Origin: Bdellovibrio sp. BCCA
GTDB lineage: Bacteria; Bdellovibrionota; Bdellovibrionia; Bdellovibrionales; Bdellovibrionaceae
Reading direction: 5' to 3'
DNA: 64,000 bases
NCBI RefSeq assembly: GCF_037996825.1
Contig: NZ_JBBNAC010000001.1
Span: forward strand, 2,046,001 to 2,110,000
The translations under genes were made by a program, and so were the position numbers. The notes beneath the pieces were generated by a model that was given only the letters and a program-made list of their open reading frames with translations, searched no databases and was not told the DNA's origin. Numbering within the stretch: the first letter of the stretch is position 1; every line of letters starts with the position of its first letter. Below, one piece after another: positions 1 through 8,299 of this stretch.

Positions 1-151
1 AGATGCTGGCCAAAAGAAGTTCCTTCGGAGTTGGCCCTTGGTCCTTGCCACCGACTTCCGTTTTAGCGTCCATTGTGAATTTATGAGTGCGAATATGAGA
101 TTCAAATCCCATATCTCCGATCCATTTCGTACGACATTCCATATGACCCAT
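1..151 (-). CDS. OsmC-like peroxidase/hydrolase family protein (N-terminal part only)
   Basis: Only the first 50 codons are in the window; the gene runs off the left edge. The translation has the OsmC-family opening: a beta strand with TKWIGDMGFES, then a GG..GPTPKELLLAS segment, which in this family leads into the helix carrying the first redox cysteine (not reached here). OsmC/Ohr proteins reduce organic hydroperoxides in the cytoplasm using two cysteines; whether both are present cannot be seen. The ATG start has a good GAGGAG ribosome site 8-9 bases upstream. It is divergent from rny. Family call is fairly sure; the subfamily (OsmC, Ohr or YhfA-like) is not. Confidence 0.75.
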   Translation of the reverse strand, partial: MGHMECRTKWIGDMGFESHIRTHKFTMDAKTEVGGKDQGPTPKELLLASI

Positions 152-283
152 AAAAGTCTCCTCAAATTAGTTCAGTCCTTACGCTACAATCCATAACGCC
201 AGAAGTAAAGAGAAGCTCAAAACCGGGGATCATTTGCGTTGAAGCGCAAGGAACAGTAAACTAAAAGGGTTAGGAGTAACACT

Positions 284-1867
284 ATGATTGCAATGATTGC
301 TATAGCCTTTGTTGGATTGATCGCCGGTTGTGGCGTGGGCTTGGCCTTGCACAAATTTCTGAATGCGCGCACCTTGCGCCATGCTCGTGATGAAGCTCAA
401 GACATTGTTGGAGAAGCCAAAGAAGCGGCTGAGCTGAAAGCTCTTGAGGAAAAAGAACGCGTTCAAGAAATTGAAATGGAAATGTGGACCAAGGTTGAAC
501 CTGAGATGCTTAAGGTTGAAGGCCGCATTGAAGAGCTGCAAGAAGTCGCCAACGAAAAAAAATCCAAAGCCGATTCTATCGTTCACGAAGAAAAGAAAAA
601 ACTGCAAGAGCGTGAAGCTGAAGTCAAAGCGCAAGAACAAGCTTTGCGCACCCAAGAAGCGGAACTGAACAAACTGAAAGAGGCACAGAAAAATTTAAAC
701 AATGATCTCGTGCAAAAGCTGACAGAGCGCTTGGGAACATCTTCTGAGGAATTTAAAACTCAATTAAAAACTCAGATGGAAGAAGATGCTCGTCGCAGAG
801 CCGCTAAGTTCATTCAAGAATCTGAAGAGGATCTAAAAGAACACGCCGAAGTGCGTGCGAAAAAAATCTTGAGTCTCGTGATTGATCGCTTTGCCCGTCC
901 GTACTGTGCTGAACGCGGTATTGGTGCCGTGAACTTTCCAGACAACCACATCCGCAAACTTTTCGTCGATGCCAATGGCAACAACATTAAGGCCGTTCAA
1001 GAGGCCTGCGGTTGCGACATCATTGTCGAAGAAGGTATGGACATGGTGGGTGTCGCGGGATTCGATCCGGTTCGTCGTGAACTGACTCGCAGAACACTTG
1101 AAAGAATTTTCAAAGAGAAGAAAAACATCAATCCTGATTTCATCAAGAAAATTGCTGAAAATCAGAAAAAAGAACTCTTTAAAAACATCAAACATGATGG
1201 TGATGCTTTAGCGAAAGAATTAAAACTGGAAGGTTTGAATGGTGAAATCCGTCAAATGATGGGATCTCTTCGCTATCGTTATTCTTTCACGCAAAATCAA
1301 TACTTCCACTGCGGTGAAGTCGGTTGGCTTGCGGGATTGATGGCAGCAGAACTGGGTTTGGATATTAAAAAAGCACGTCGCGTGGGTATGCTCCATGACA
1401 TTGGTAAATCCATGGACCACGTGATGGAAGGTGGACACGCCGTGATTGGTGCTGACTTTATCGCGGCCCGCGGCGAAGCGCCTGACGTGGTGCACGCTGT
1501 AAAAGCCCATCACTTTGATGAACAACCTTCAACGGATCATGCATTCCTTGTGATCGCAGCCGATGCGGTTTCAGGGGCTCGTCCGGGGGCACGTCGTTCG
1601 ACGATTGAATCTTACAATCAAAAAGTTTCTGAGCTTCAAGACATTGCTCGCAGCTTCCAAGGGGTGACGGACTGTTTCGTTTTGAGTGGCGGACGCGAGT
1701 GCCGTGTTCTTGTGAACGGCAAGAAAGTCGACGACACGCAAGCTTTAGATCTGTCTAAAAAAATTGCCGCGCGCATCGAAGAAGAGTGCAACTACCCTGG
1801 TCAAATCAAAGTGGTCATTGTGCGCGAAACTGTTGTTACAGAACAAACTAGGAAGGAACTCGCGTAA
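284..1867 (+). CDS. rny: Ribonuclease Y
   Basis: 527-residue membrane-anchored endoribonuclease that starts mRNA decay. Visible in order: one N-terminal membrane segment (about 1-22), a long charged coiled coil rich in Glu/Lys/Ala (about 30-190), a KH RNA-binding domain (about 210-285, with GVAGFDPVRRE near 257) and an HD metal-dependent phosphodiesterase domain whose HD pair lies in MLHDIGK near residue 370. Length matches the family (about 520). The ATG start at 284 has an AGGAG-type site. The gene stands alone and ends inside a hairpin. RNase Y is typical of Firmicutes but also occurs in Bdellovibrio and some other diderms. Confidence 0.96.
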   Translation: MIAMIAIAFVGLIAGCGVGLALHKFLNARTLRHARDEAQDIVGEAKEAAELKALEEKERVQEIEMEMWTKVEPEMLKVEGRIEELQEVANEKKSKADSIVHEEKKKLQEREAEVKAQEQALRTQEAELNKLKEAQKNLNNDLVQKLTERLGTSSEEFKTQLKTQMEEDARRRAAKFIQESEEDLKEHAEVRAKKILSLVIDRFARPYCAERGIGAVNFPDNHIRKLFVDANGNNIKAVQEACGCDIIVEEGMDMVGVAGFDPVRRELTRRTLERIFKEKKNINPDFIKKIAENQKKELFKNIKHDGDALAKELKLEGLNGEIRQMMGSLRYRYSFTQNQYFHCGEVGWLAGLMAAELGLDIKKARRVGMLHDIGKSMDHVMEGGHAVIGADFIAARGEAPDVVHAVKAHHFDEQPSTDHAFLVIAADAVSGARPGARRSTIESYNQKVSELQDIARSFQGVTDCFVLSGGRECRVLVNGKKVDDTQALDLSKKIAARIEEECNYPGQIKVVIVRETVVTEQTRKELA

Positions 1868-1885
1868 TAAACGCGAGTCCTTTCT
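1850..1885 (+). terminator. Hairpin at the rny stop codon
   Basis: An 8-base perfect stem (ACTCGCGT / ACGCGAGT) extends further with one bulge (GGAAGG / CCTTTC). The 5-base loop overlaps the rny TAA stop. The sequence after it is only moderately T-rich, so it may terminate transcription or protect the 3' end. Confidence 0.6.
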
Positions 1886-1996
1886 GTATCTCAACAGACC
1901 TTTTATTAAAATCCCTTCATGGTCGCTCTTTTAGAAGATTCTCCGATCTACTTCAGATCAAATAAGGAGGTAAGTTTTTTAAAAGGGAGATACCTC

Positions 1997-2422
1997 ATGG
2001 TGATCGAAACAGCACTAGAAAGGCAACACACTCCGCGCGTGTTGGTGATTGATGATAGCTTAGATTCCGTTAAGCTTATGTCTCACATCCTTGATCACTA
2101 CAAATGCGACGTAACAATGGCCTTTGATGGTCAAGACGCCATTCCATTGCTCGTCAACAGGCAGTTTGATTTGGTGATTTTAGATTGGCAGATGCCACAG
2201 ATGGGTGGTCGCGATACGTTGTTGTTAATGGACCGCCTTTTGACAGAAAAGAAAATTCACAGAATTCGAAAAGCAATTCCCGTTGTGATTTACACAGGTC
2301 ACTCGGAAGAAGAATTGGAACTTCCACTGGTTCGTCATTTCACCTATATGGGCTTTATCAACAAGCGCCAGGCGTTCAGCTCTATGATGCGATCATTTAA
2401 TTTTATTTTGCGTTCGATCTAA
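1997..2422 (+). CDS. Single-domain response regulator (receiver only)
   Basis: A 141-residue CheY-like receiver with no output domain. Seen: the acidic pair in VIDDS (about 18-19), the phospho-acceptor Asp63 in VILDWQMP, the switch Thr in IYTGHS and a Lys in INKRQ. All phosphorylation residues are therefore in place, unlike the degenerate receivers at 42867. An in-frame ATG exists 78 bases upstream (1919), but the ATG at 1997 has a GGGAGA site at normal spacing and the extra N-terminus does not look like receiver sequence. No kinase is adjacent, so the partner is unknown. Confidence 0.88.
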   Translation: MVIETALERQHTPRVLVIDDSLDSVKLMSHILDHYKCDVTMAFDGQDAIPLLVNRQFDLVILDWQMPQMGGRDTLLLMDRLLTEKKIHRIRKAIPVVIYTGHSEEELELPLVRHFTYMGFINKRQAFSSMMRSFNFILRSI

Positions 2423-2444
2423 GGAAACTTAGGAACGCGCGCGA

Positions 2445-2475
2445 GGGGCTTCCGGATAGGATGCCGGAGGCCCCC
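2445..2475. terminator. GC-rich hairpin between convergent genes
   Basis: GGGGCTTCCGG and CCGGAGGCCCC form an 11-base stem with one wobble around an 8-base loop. It sits between the ends of two convergent genes. No clear T-run follows on either strand, so termination is inferred from position only. Confidence 0.5.
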
Positions 2476-2491
2476 GATTCCATTTCGGGTC

Positions 2492-3061
2492 TTACGGGCG
2501 AGCACACTTGCCGTCATGCTGACAGCGAATCATTTCATAACGGTGATTTTTCATTTCTAGAAGAGTGTACTCCAACTCTTTATCAAATCCCTGAGCGACA
2601 GAACCTTTTTGCGCGATAGAGAAAAACTCATTCACGAATTGAAATTGTTCTGGAGAATAAATTTCTTTTGTTGAGGTATTAAAGAAACGTGTCGCTTTGT
2701 TAGAGCGGACTGTTTTTAGAAATCTGGCTCTTTGCTCGTGCGCTTTTTCAAGACCGCCTGCTACGTCTTTCCAGCATTTCACTTCGCCGATTTTCACGAC
2801 TTTTTGAATGTTCGCATCAAAGATCACAACATCAAGTTCACCAATCACGTGAGAGGCATCTCCGTAAGCGATACCGACAATGACATTGTACTGCGGAGCT
2901 GGGAATTCACGTTGAACTTGAACGCGTGCGACCTCTTCACAGATCGATCCTGAATCTTCGTAACTGCGAGGAACGTTTTTAATAAGTTCAAAATCTTCCT
3001 CCCAAGAAGCAAAAACAGTCGTGGAAGAAAGCAGAGCCAAAAGCAGAACGAAGATTTTCAT
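2492..3061 (-). CDS. Exported protein with a PD-(D/E)XK nuclease-like core
   Basis: 189 residues starting with a clear Sec signal peptide (MKIFVLLLALLSSTTVFA). The mature part contains GELDVVIFD followed about 10 residues later by GEVKCWKD. This is the Asp ... Glu-X-Lys pattern of two adjacent strands seen in PD-(D/E)XK nucleases. A preceding helix has ICEEV, a possible source of the extra acidic ligand. A longer frame starts at 3139, but the ATG at 3061 has a GAGG site and begins the signal peptide. The nuclease activity is an inference from motif and spacing only. An exported DNase would fit a predator digesting prey DNA. It is divergent from the CNNM gene. Confidence 0.6.
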   Translation of the reverse strand: MKIFVLLLALLSSTTVFASWEEDFELIKNVPRSYEDSGSICEEVARVQVQREFPAPQYNVIVGIAYGDASHVIGELDVVIFDANIQKVVKIGEVKCWKDVAGGLEKAHEQRARFLKTVRSNKATRFFNTSTKEIYSPEQFQFVNEFFSIAQKGSVAQGFDKELEYTLLEMKNHRYEMIRCQHDGKCARP

Positions 3062-3213
3062 AGAGCCTCGCAGGATTATTGAGAACCCTCTTTTGCCGAG
3101 CGGTGCCATAAAAAGCAATGAGGTTGTCCTAGATTTCAATAACGCACTGCGCGTCTTAGTAAGATGCAGTGATCCTTTGTTTTTAAACTTCGTTTTGTTA
3201 TCTTAGTCGGACT

Positions 3214-3273
3214 ATGGATCCTGACCCTTACCCGAAACGCTTATGCAGTCTCCTGCCTAAGGAGACACCATGA
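3214..3273 (+). CDS. Possible MgtL-like leader peptide (19 codons)
   Basis: A short frame encodes MDPDPYPKRLCSLLPKETP and its TGA overlaps the ATG of the next gene as ATGA. The Met-acidic-Pro-Asp-Pro opening resembles enterobacterial MgtL (as I recall it, MEPDPTPLPRRR...), whose alternating acidic/Pro residues destabilise ribosomes at low Mg2+. The downstream gene is a CNNM/CorC-family membrane protein, a family tied to Mg2+ transport. There is no strong Shine-Dalgarno. An extended -10-like TGTTATCTT at 3196-3204 would place the transcript start about 3 bases before the ATG, so it could be near-leaderless. Translation is not proven. Confidence 0.42.
   Translation: MDPDPYPKRLCSLLPKETP
3248..3266 (+). 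promoter_or_regulatory. Hairpin enclosing the ribosome site of the CNNM gene
   Basis: GTCTCC (3248-3253) and GGAGAC (3261-3266) form a perfect 6-base stem around a 7-base loop. The 3' arm is the Shine-Dalgarno sequence of the gene at 3270. The arms lie within the last third of the leader frame at 3214, so a ribosome finishing that frame would melt the hairpin and stop on the next start codon. Regulation is inferred. Confidence 0.5.
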
Positions 3274-4298
3274 CCGAAATTCTCGTCGTCCTTATTTGCC
3301 TTTTTATAAACATGCTTCTTTCTGGTTCTGAGATGGCCTTTGTGACCGTCAGCAGACAGCAACTCAAACGTCTTGCTCCGACCAATAGAAATGCGCGCGT
3401 TCTTTTAAAGCTTAAAGAAAATCCTGAAAGAACTCTTTCCGTGATTCAAATCGGCATCACTCTGGTTGGCGCTATTGCTGCTGCTGTCGGTGGTGCGGGA
3501 GCTGAAGAAGCTTTAAGTCCTTTCTTTATGGAGTTCTTTAAAGTTTCGGAACAAACAGCAGAAGCCATTTCTATTGCCGCGGTTGTTTTGCCGATTTCCT
3601 ATTTAAGTGTTGTTGTTGGTGAGCTTTTACCGAAAACGATGGCATTAAGAAATCCGCTGGTGATCGCGCTGTGGACTTCGCAAGGTCTTTATCTGGGAGA
3701 AAAAATGCTTTCCCCGGCAGTGACGATTCTTGAGAAGTCGACAAACATCCTGGTGAAGCTTGTGACTTTTGGTTCACAGAAAAACTTCACACACGATCAC
3801 CAGGACATCGCAATTGAGGACCTGCCGCAACAGACAAAACAGTATGTCGTGAATCTCGTGAGTGCCGATAAAAAAGTGGCCCGCGAAATCATGCTTCCGT
3901 GGAAAGATGTTATTTATATTCGTAAAGATGACACCCACGATGACGTCGAAACGATTGTTTTAAATTCCCGCCACACTCGCCTGCCCGTTTTGGAAGATCA
4001 AGAAGTCATTGGAATTATCAACACCAAAGAATTCTTGGCTTTAAGAGAAACAACGGATTGGCAAAGCCTGATTCGCCCGATTTTAAAATTCAAATCTTTT
4101 GAACCGCTTTTTAAAATTCTTCTAAAAATGCAGGAACAAAAATCCCATATGGCTGTGATCTATGAACAGACGAAATACGTGGGACTGATTACAATGGAAG
4201 ATATCTTTGAAGAAATTATCGGTGACGTGTTTGATGAGGACGATGACGGATTGATTAAAAAAATCCTGGCTTCAAAATCGCGTCGTCGCCCGATTTAA
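3270..4298 (+). CDS. CNNM/CorC-type membrane transporter with CBS domains
   Basis: 342 residues. N-terminal CNNM (DUF21) transmembrane domain (about 1-180) with the early GSEMAFVTVSR signature and PISYLSVVVGELLPKTMAL near 120, then a CBS pair (about 200-320) with IREIMLPW-like and EDIFEEIIGD segments. Bacterial relatives (CorC/CorB, MpfA, YtfL/PaeA, the UPF0053 family) are Mg2+ exporters or metal-resistance proteins in the inner membrane; the CBS pair binds ATP-Mg. The usual C-terminal CorC_HlyC domain is absent: the protein ends soon after the CBS pair with a basic tail, against about 430 residues in full-length members. Its start is embedded in the leader and hairpin just upstream. Confidence 0.88.
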   Translation: MTEILVVLICLFINMLLSGSEMAFVTVSRQQLKRLAPTNRNARVLLKLKENPERTLSVIQIGITLVGAIAAAVGGAGAEEALSPFFMEFFKVSEQTAEAISIAAVVLPISYLSVVVGELLPKTMALRNPLVIALWTSQGLYLGEKMLSPAVTILEKSTNILVKLVTFGSQKNFTHDHQDIAIEDLPQQTKQYVVNLVSADKKVAREIMLPWKDVIYIRKDDTHDDVETIVLNSRHTRLPVLEDQEVIGIINTKEFLALRETTDWQSLIRPILKFKSFEPLFKILLKMQEQKSHMAVIYEQTKYVGLITMEDIFEEIIGDVFDEDDDGLIKKILASKSRRRPI

Positions 4299-4322
4299 GA
4301 ATTATTTTTTAAAGGAATTTAT

Positions 4323-4796
4323 ATGCTCGTCACGGAAAAAGAATTCTATCTTGTTGGCTTTGAAACTAGGACTGACAATAAAACTGAAATGACAAGTGCC
4401 ACAGGACAGGGACAGATTGCGAAAATGTGGGAAAGAATCTTCAAGGAAGATCTTAAGGGAAAAATCCCTCATGCCGAAAGCCATGATATTTTCGCCGTTT
4501 ATTCTAATTACGAAAGCGATGAAACAGGTAAGTACGATTATTTTCTTGGCTACAAAGTCCCAAATTTCAATTCAATTCCAGCGGGCCTTGTTGCGAAAAA
4601 AATTCTGGCGGGTTCTTACAAAAAATACGTCACAAAAAAAGGACTTCCTTACGTGGTCGTACCAGAAACCTGGGCTCAAATTTGGACCGAACTCAAAGGC
4701 CAGCGTCTTTTCAAAACGGACTTTGAAGTCTATGGAGAAAAAGCACAAGATCCGAATAATGCTATTGTCGATGTTTACGTGGGAGTTAAAGGCTAA
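4323..4796 (+). CDS. Stand-alone GyrI-like/effector-binding domain protein
   Basis: 157 residues with the AraC-type effector-binding (GyrI-like) fold and no DNA-binding domain. Seen: IAKMWERIF, then FAVYSNYESDETGKYDYFLGYKV, GLVAKKILAGSYKKYVTKKG, and a final WTELKGQRLFKTDFEVYG block, matching the Y.dYesd..g.Y..G / ip.g.Y..f..G / DFE.Y signature. Such proteins bind small amphipathic or cationic molecules; the physiological ligand here is unknown. It is 24 bases after the CNNM gene on the same strand, so co-transcription is likely, but no functional link is obvious. Confidence 0.82.
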   Translation: MLVTEKEFYLVGFETRTDNKTEMTSATGQGQIAKMWERIFKEDLKGKIPHAESHDIFAVYSNYESDETGKYDYFLGYKVPNFNSIPAGLVAKKILAGSYKKYVTKKGLPYVVVPETWAQIWTELKGQRLFKTDFEVYGEKAQDPNNAIVDVYVGVKG

Positions 4797-4816
4797 CTCC
4801 CCTTCAAACGATTATG

Positions 4817-5647
4817 TTACTTCCAAATTCCTTCGGGACCTTGAGCTGCACCGTCTTTACGGCCCAGAGTTCCCAACTGGAATTCGTCTTCAATCATGCG
4901 CATTAAATCGATGTGTGTGAGTGTTTGATTTGTTGAAGAACCTGGAATGACAGAATCACCTAAGAGTGCTGTATAGATCAGATTTCCACTGCGAGTTTTG
5001 GATTCATCAAAAGTAATGACGACCAAAAGATCTTTCATAAATTGAGGATCTGAAAACTTGCTTTCAAAATTTTTCTGCAACCAGTTGGAAGCAAATCCAA
5101 TTCCCGTGTCATGGCCATCATCGTCTAAGTTCGGAGCGTAAAGAGCGAATGATGGCAACGTCCCTGCCACTGCATCTTTTTCGAAGGCCTTCGTATCGAC
5201 GATATTGGCGCACCGTGAAGGATTCTGTGCAATATCAGTGAAACTAATAAAAGGATTGTGCTTACGAGCATAACGACCTTTTGTTGGCCCCGTAAAACAA
5301 TTCCCGGGATAATCTTCGATATAACCCTTCCAAGAATATCCGCGAGCTTCAAGAAGATCGACAAGGTTTGTTCCTTTAATATTCACGGGATCGTCGTTTG
5401 CCACTTGCATGGTATCGCCGCCAAGAAGAGCAATATAGTTTCCCTGCGAAGGATGAGTGACTCCGTTCATCCGTGTGAGCAAAGCTCCCTGACGAGTCAA
5501 CTTCTGCAAGAAAGGCTGCTTCAAGGCCTCGGCGTAATCCGTATTTTCCAGGACAATGATAAGAACTTTTTTAAAACGACCGCCGGAAGAAGCTTCGGCT
5601 TGAAACGAGAACGCTAGCAACAGGAAACAAAGGACGAGCTTTTTCAT
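4817..5647 (-). CDS. Secreted phosphoesterase (AcpA/phospholipase C-like)
   Basis: 276 residues with a Sec signal peptide (MKKLVLCFLLLAFSFQAEA). The mature part carries features of the phosphoesterase family of the alkaline phosphatase superfamily: VLIIVLENTDY at the start (metal-binding Glu-Asn), THPSQGNYIALLGGD around the expected nucleophile region, PNLDDDGHDTG and a TFDES near the C-terminus. Members include acid phosphatases and phospholipases C that hydrolyse phosphomonoesters or phospholipids outside the cytoplasm. The length is short, nearer the eukaryotic-like acid phosphatase subgroup than the large PLCs. Substrate is unknown. No operon partners. Confidence 0.82.
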   Translation of the reverse strand: MKKLVLCFLLLAFSFQAEASSGGRFKKVLIIVLENTDYAEALKQPFLQKLTRQGALLTRMNGVTHPSQGNYIALLGGDTMQVANDDPVNIKGTNLVDLLEARGYSWKGYIEDYPGNCFTGPTKGRYARKHNPFISFTDIAQNPSRCANIVDTKAFEKDAVAGTLPSFALYAPNLDDDGHDTGIGFASNWLQKNFESKFSDPQFMKDLLVVITFDESKTRSGNLIYTALLGDSVIPGSSTNQTLTHIDLMRMIEDEFQLGTLGRKDGAAQGPEGIWK

Positions 5648-5716
5648 AAAGGCCCCTTTTATGTCTCACTAGCTACTCCCCTTTGACGTTAAAAGAAAGG
5701 GCAAAAAGCGATGACA

Positions 5717-5745
5717 ATAAAAAAGGGCCGGATTTCTCCAGCCCT
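5717..5745 (-). terminator. Intrinsic terminator of fadE
   Basis: On the minus strand AGGGCTGG / CCGGCCCT form an 8-base stem (one G-U pair) with a 6-base loop, directly followed by six T. It lies about 40 bases past the fadE stop. Confidence 0.85.
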
Positions 5746-5750
5746 GTCTT

Positions 5751-5784
5751 TGCGCAGTGCAATTCAAAAAGGTACGGCGTACCT
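5751..5784. repeat. Short intergenic repeat with GGTACGGCGTACC palindrome, copy 1
   Basis: Between the fadE stop and its terminator. The order is GCGCAGTGCA, a short A-tract, then GGTAC-GGC-GTACC. A second copy with the same order of elements, in the opposite orientation, lies at 24631-24658 beside greA, differing by a 4-base insertion and a few substitutions. It could be a small REP-like extragenic palindrome; two copies are too few to be sure. Confidence 0.45.
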
Positions 5785-5785
5785 T

Positions 5786-8239
5786 CTAAAGAACTTTGTT
5801 GGCGTGGTATTGCTCTTCGGAGAAGTCGTCTACCAGGATCGCGTCGTAGCGGACAGCATCGGCTTCTTGAACGAGTTTCAACTCGTCTTCTGTGATGATG
5901 TTTTTGCTGCGAGCCTCATCCAACAAAAGATTTGTTTTCTTTTTAGGAAGAACGCCGTCGCGGATCGCTTTTTTGATTTTCTTTTCAGCCGCTTCTGCTC
6001 TGAGTGACACAGAAAACGCGTGCTCAAGACGGCCCAATTGTTGATTGCGGTCTTTAGGAACGTAGATGCCTTCGCTCAAACGTTCACGGATGCCACCTTC
6101 TTGCATCATTGCTGAAGCAATCGCATGAGACCAACCGTCAGACGCTTGTGAGCCTACAGAGTTGATACGAGACCAAGCACCGATCCAACCTTTAAAGAAC
6201 CAACGAAGACCTGGGATTTTCAAGTTGTCGAAAATACCATCGAAACCTTTTTGGATTTCAGCCATCGAGTTTTTCAAGCTGTAGTGAACAAATGGAAGAT
6301 CTTCTTCCTTACGGCCTTCCGCTTCGAAACGACGAAGGATGGAAGTCGCAATGTACATATTTGCCAAGATATCAGCAAAACGACCTGTGATTTTTTCTCT
6401 CATTTTCAATGAACCACCCAACACGCCCATCGCCACGTCAGAAAGAAGTGCGAAAGTCGCTGAAGTCCAAGACAAACGACGGAAGTAGATTTTCATTTGC
6501 GGATGGCAATCCGGAGTGGCTGCCAAGTAACCGCGAGAGCATGAAAGTAAGATCGCACGGCATGTATTGCGAACGATGTGACCAATGTGACCGAAGAACG
6601 CCTTGTCGAAGGCTTTCGTGTCATTGGCTTCATAAGCTTTCACTTCAGAGTATGCAAACGGATGCGAACGAAGCGCGCCTTGACCGAAGATGATCAAAGT
6701 ACGAGTCATGATATTCGCACCTTCAACAGTAATACCGATTGGAGTTGCAATGTAGATTTCGGCCAACAAGTTGCGAGGTCCCATAGAGATACCTGCACCA
6801 CCCATGATGTCCATAGCATCATTGATACCTTTACGGCCCATCTCTGTCGCGTAGTATTTTTGCATCGCTGTGATAACGCCGGGTTTGATCCCCTTATCAA
6901 GAGCACCCAAGCAGTATTTTCTCATAGCTTCTAATGTGTACGTTGAAGCACCGATGCGAGCCAATGGCTCTTCAACACCTTCAAACTTACCGATAGAAAC
7001 ACCGAACTGACGGCGAACAACCGCATGAGCTGAAGTCACGCGAGTGATGAGTTTCGCGCCCCCTGTGGCTTGAGCTGGCAAAGAGATACCGCGACCTGCT
7101 GCCAAACACTCCATCAACATCATCCAACCGCGACCAGCACCAGCGATACCACCGACGATCGCTTCTTCAGCGTCGACGATAACGTCTTTACCTTGTGTCG
7201 GACAGTTGTAGAAAGGAGTGTTGAGTGGATCATGACGGCGGCCCAAAACAACGCCTGGCGTTTTTGAAGGGATCAACGCACAAGTAATTCCAAGATCCTC
7301 ACCTTTACCCAAAAGATTTTCTGGATCGCGAAGACGGAAGGCCAAACCGATCACAGACGAAATCGCCGCCAATGTGATCCAACGTTTGTTCCAATTCAAT
7401 TTGATTTTGATTTTTCCATCTGTGTCTTTGAAAAGAACACCAGAAGAAGTGATTGAACCCGCATCAGACCCCGCAGTTGGCTCTGTCAAACCAAAGCATG
7501 GGATTTCAGTTCCGTCTGCAAGACGTGGCAACCAATGTTTTTTCTGAGCGTCAGTTCCGTAGTGAGCCAGAAGCTCGGCAGGACCCAAAGAGTTTGGCAC
7601 CATTACTTGAATCGCCACCGCCAAAGAGCGAGAAGAGATTTTCATAATCACTTCAGAGTGGCAAAGAGCGGAGAAGCCAAGACCACCGTATTCCTTAGGA
7701 ACAATCATTCCCAAGAATTTTTCTTTTCTGATGTAGTTCCAGATGTCTTCAGGAATTTCTTTTGTCTTGTAGATATCCCAGTGGTCGATCATAGAGCACA
7801 GGGTTTCCACCGGGCCATCCATGAACGCTTTTTCTTCTGGAGTCAGATTTGGATAAACTTCGTTCATCAAGTTTGTAAAGTTTGGTTTTCCGGAGAAAAG
7901 ATCTTTTTCAATCCACACAACGCCGGCATCCAATGCCGCTTTTTCTGTGTCGGAGATTTTCGGCAAGAATTCAAACTTCTTAAAGATCGCAAATACACCC
8001 GAAGTCACAAGAGCCGCGCGAAGAGGCGCAATGTTGAAGATCACAGCAAGAACTGCAAAGACGATCCACAACCACATCGGTGCCGCGAATCCAAACAGAA
8101 TCGCTGCTACAGCAATTGTCCACACGATCAGCGGACTGCTGAAGAAACCGACAAACAACAAGAGGACGATGGAACCAAGTACCCAGGCCCATGTGCAGCT
8201 CTCTAAAAAATATCCATATAAAGAGTTGAAAGAATCCAC
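5786..8239 (-). CDS. fadE: Acyl-CoA dehydrogenase, FadE type
   Basis: 817 residues, matching the long FadE family (E. coli FadE about 814) that catalyses the first, FAD-dependent step of fatty-acid beta-oxidation. Seen: two or three N-terminal membrane segments (about 15-85), the acyl-CoA dehydrogenase N-terminal and middle domains (PKEYGGLGFS; CFGLTEPTAGSDAGS, the flavin-contact segment) and the C-terminal domain with ITVEGANIMTR, whose Glu near residue 505 matches the expected catalytic base. A FadE-specific C-terminal extension of about 250 residues follows. The start is GTG, chosen because AAAGGAGATACATC precedes it and the nearby ATG is out of frame. Monocistronic, with its own terminator. 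Fatty acids would be a major carbon source for a predator. Confidence 0.95.
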   Translation of the reverse strand: MDSFNSLYGYFLESCTWAWVLGSIVLLLFVGFFSSPLIVWTIAVAAILFGFAAPMWLWIVFAVLAVIFNIAPLRAALVTSGVFAIFKKFEFLPKISDTEKAALDAGVVWIEKDLFSGKPNFTNLMNEVYPNLTPEEKAFMDGPVETLCSMIDHWDIYKTKEIPEDIWNYIRKEKFLGMIVPKEYGGLGFSALCHSEVIMKISSRSLAVAIQVMVPNSLGPAELLAHYGTDAQKKHWLPRLADGTEIPCFGLTEPTAGSDAGSITSSGVLFKDTDGKIKIKLNWNKRWITLAAISSVIGLAFRLRDPENLLGKGEDLGITCALIPSKTPGVVLGRRHDPLNTPFYNCPTQGKDVIVDAEEAIVGGIAGAGRGWMMLMECLAAGRGISLPAQATGGAKLITRVTSAHAVVRRQFGVSIGKFEGVEEPLARIGASTYTLEAMRKYCLGALDKGIKPGVITAMQKYYATEMGRKGINDAMDIMGGAGISMGPRNLLAEIYIATPIGITVEGANIMTRTLIIFGQGALRSHPFAYSEVKAYEANDTKAFDKAFFGHIGHIVRNTCRAILLSCSRGYLAATPDCHPQMKIYFRRLSWTSATFALLSDVAMGVLGGSLKMREKITGRFADILANMYIATSILRRFEAEGRKEEDLPFVHYSLKNSMAEIQKGFDGIFDNLKIPGLRWFFKGWIGAWSRINSVGSQASDGWSHAIASAMMQEGGIRERLSEGIYVPKDRNQQLGRLEHAFSVSLRAEAAEKKIKKAIRDGVLPKKKTNLLLDEARSKNIITEDELKLVQEADAVRYDAILVDDFSEEQYHANKVL

Positions 8240-8269
8240 GATGTATCTCCTTTATCAAATACACCCATA

Positions 8270-8299
8270 ATTAGACTCTTTAATGTGAGCATGTGCAAG
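8270..8299 (-). promoter_or_regulatory. Possible promoter of fadE
   Basis: On the minus strand TTGCAC, a 17-base spacer and TCTAAT lie about 30-60 bases before the fadE start. The -10 matches well; the -35 matches poorly. Position is accurate to about one base. Confidence 0.3.

Noticed and set aside
7535-8206. Long plus-strand frame of 223 codons opposite fadE
   Set aside because: Composition is typical of the antisense of a membrane/flavoprotein gene (His/Arg/Phe-rich, no motifs), no ribosome site, and fadE on the other strand is certain.
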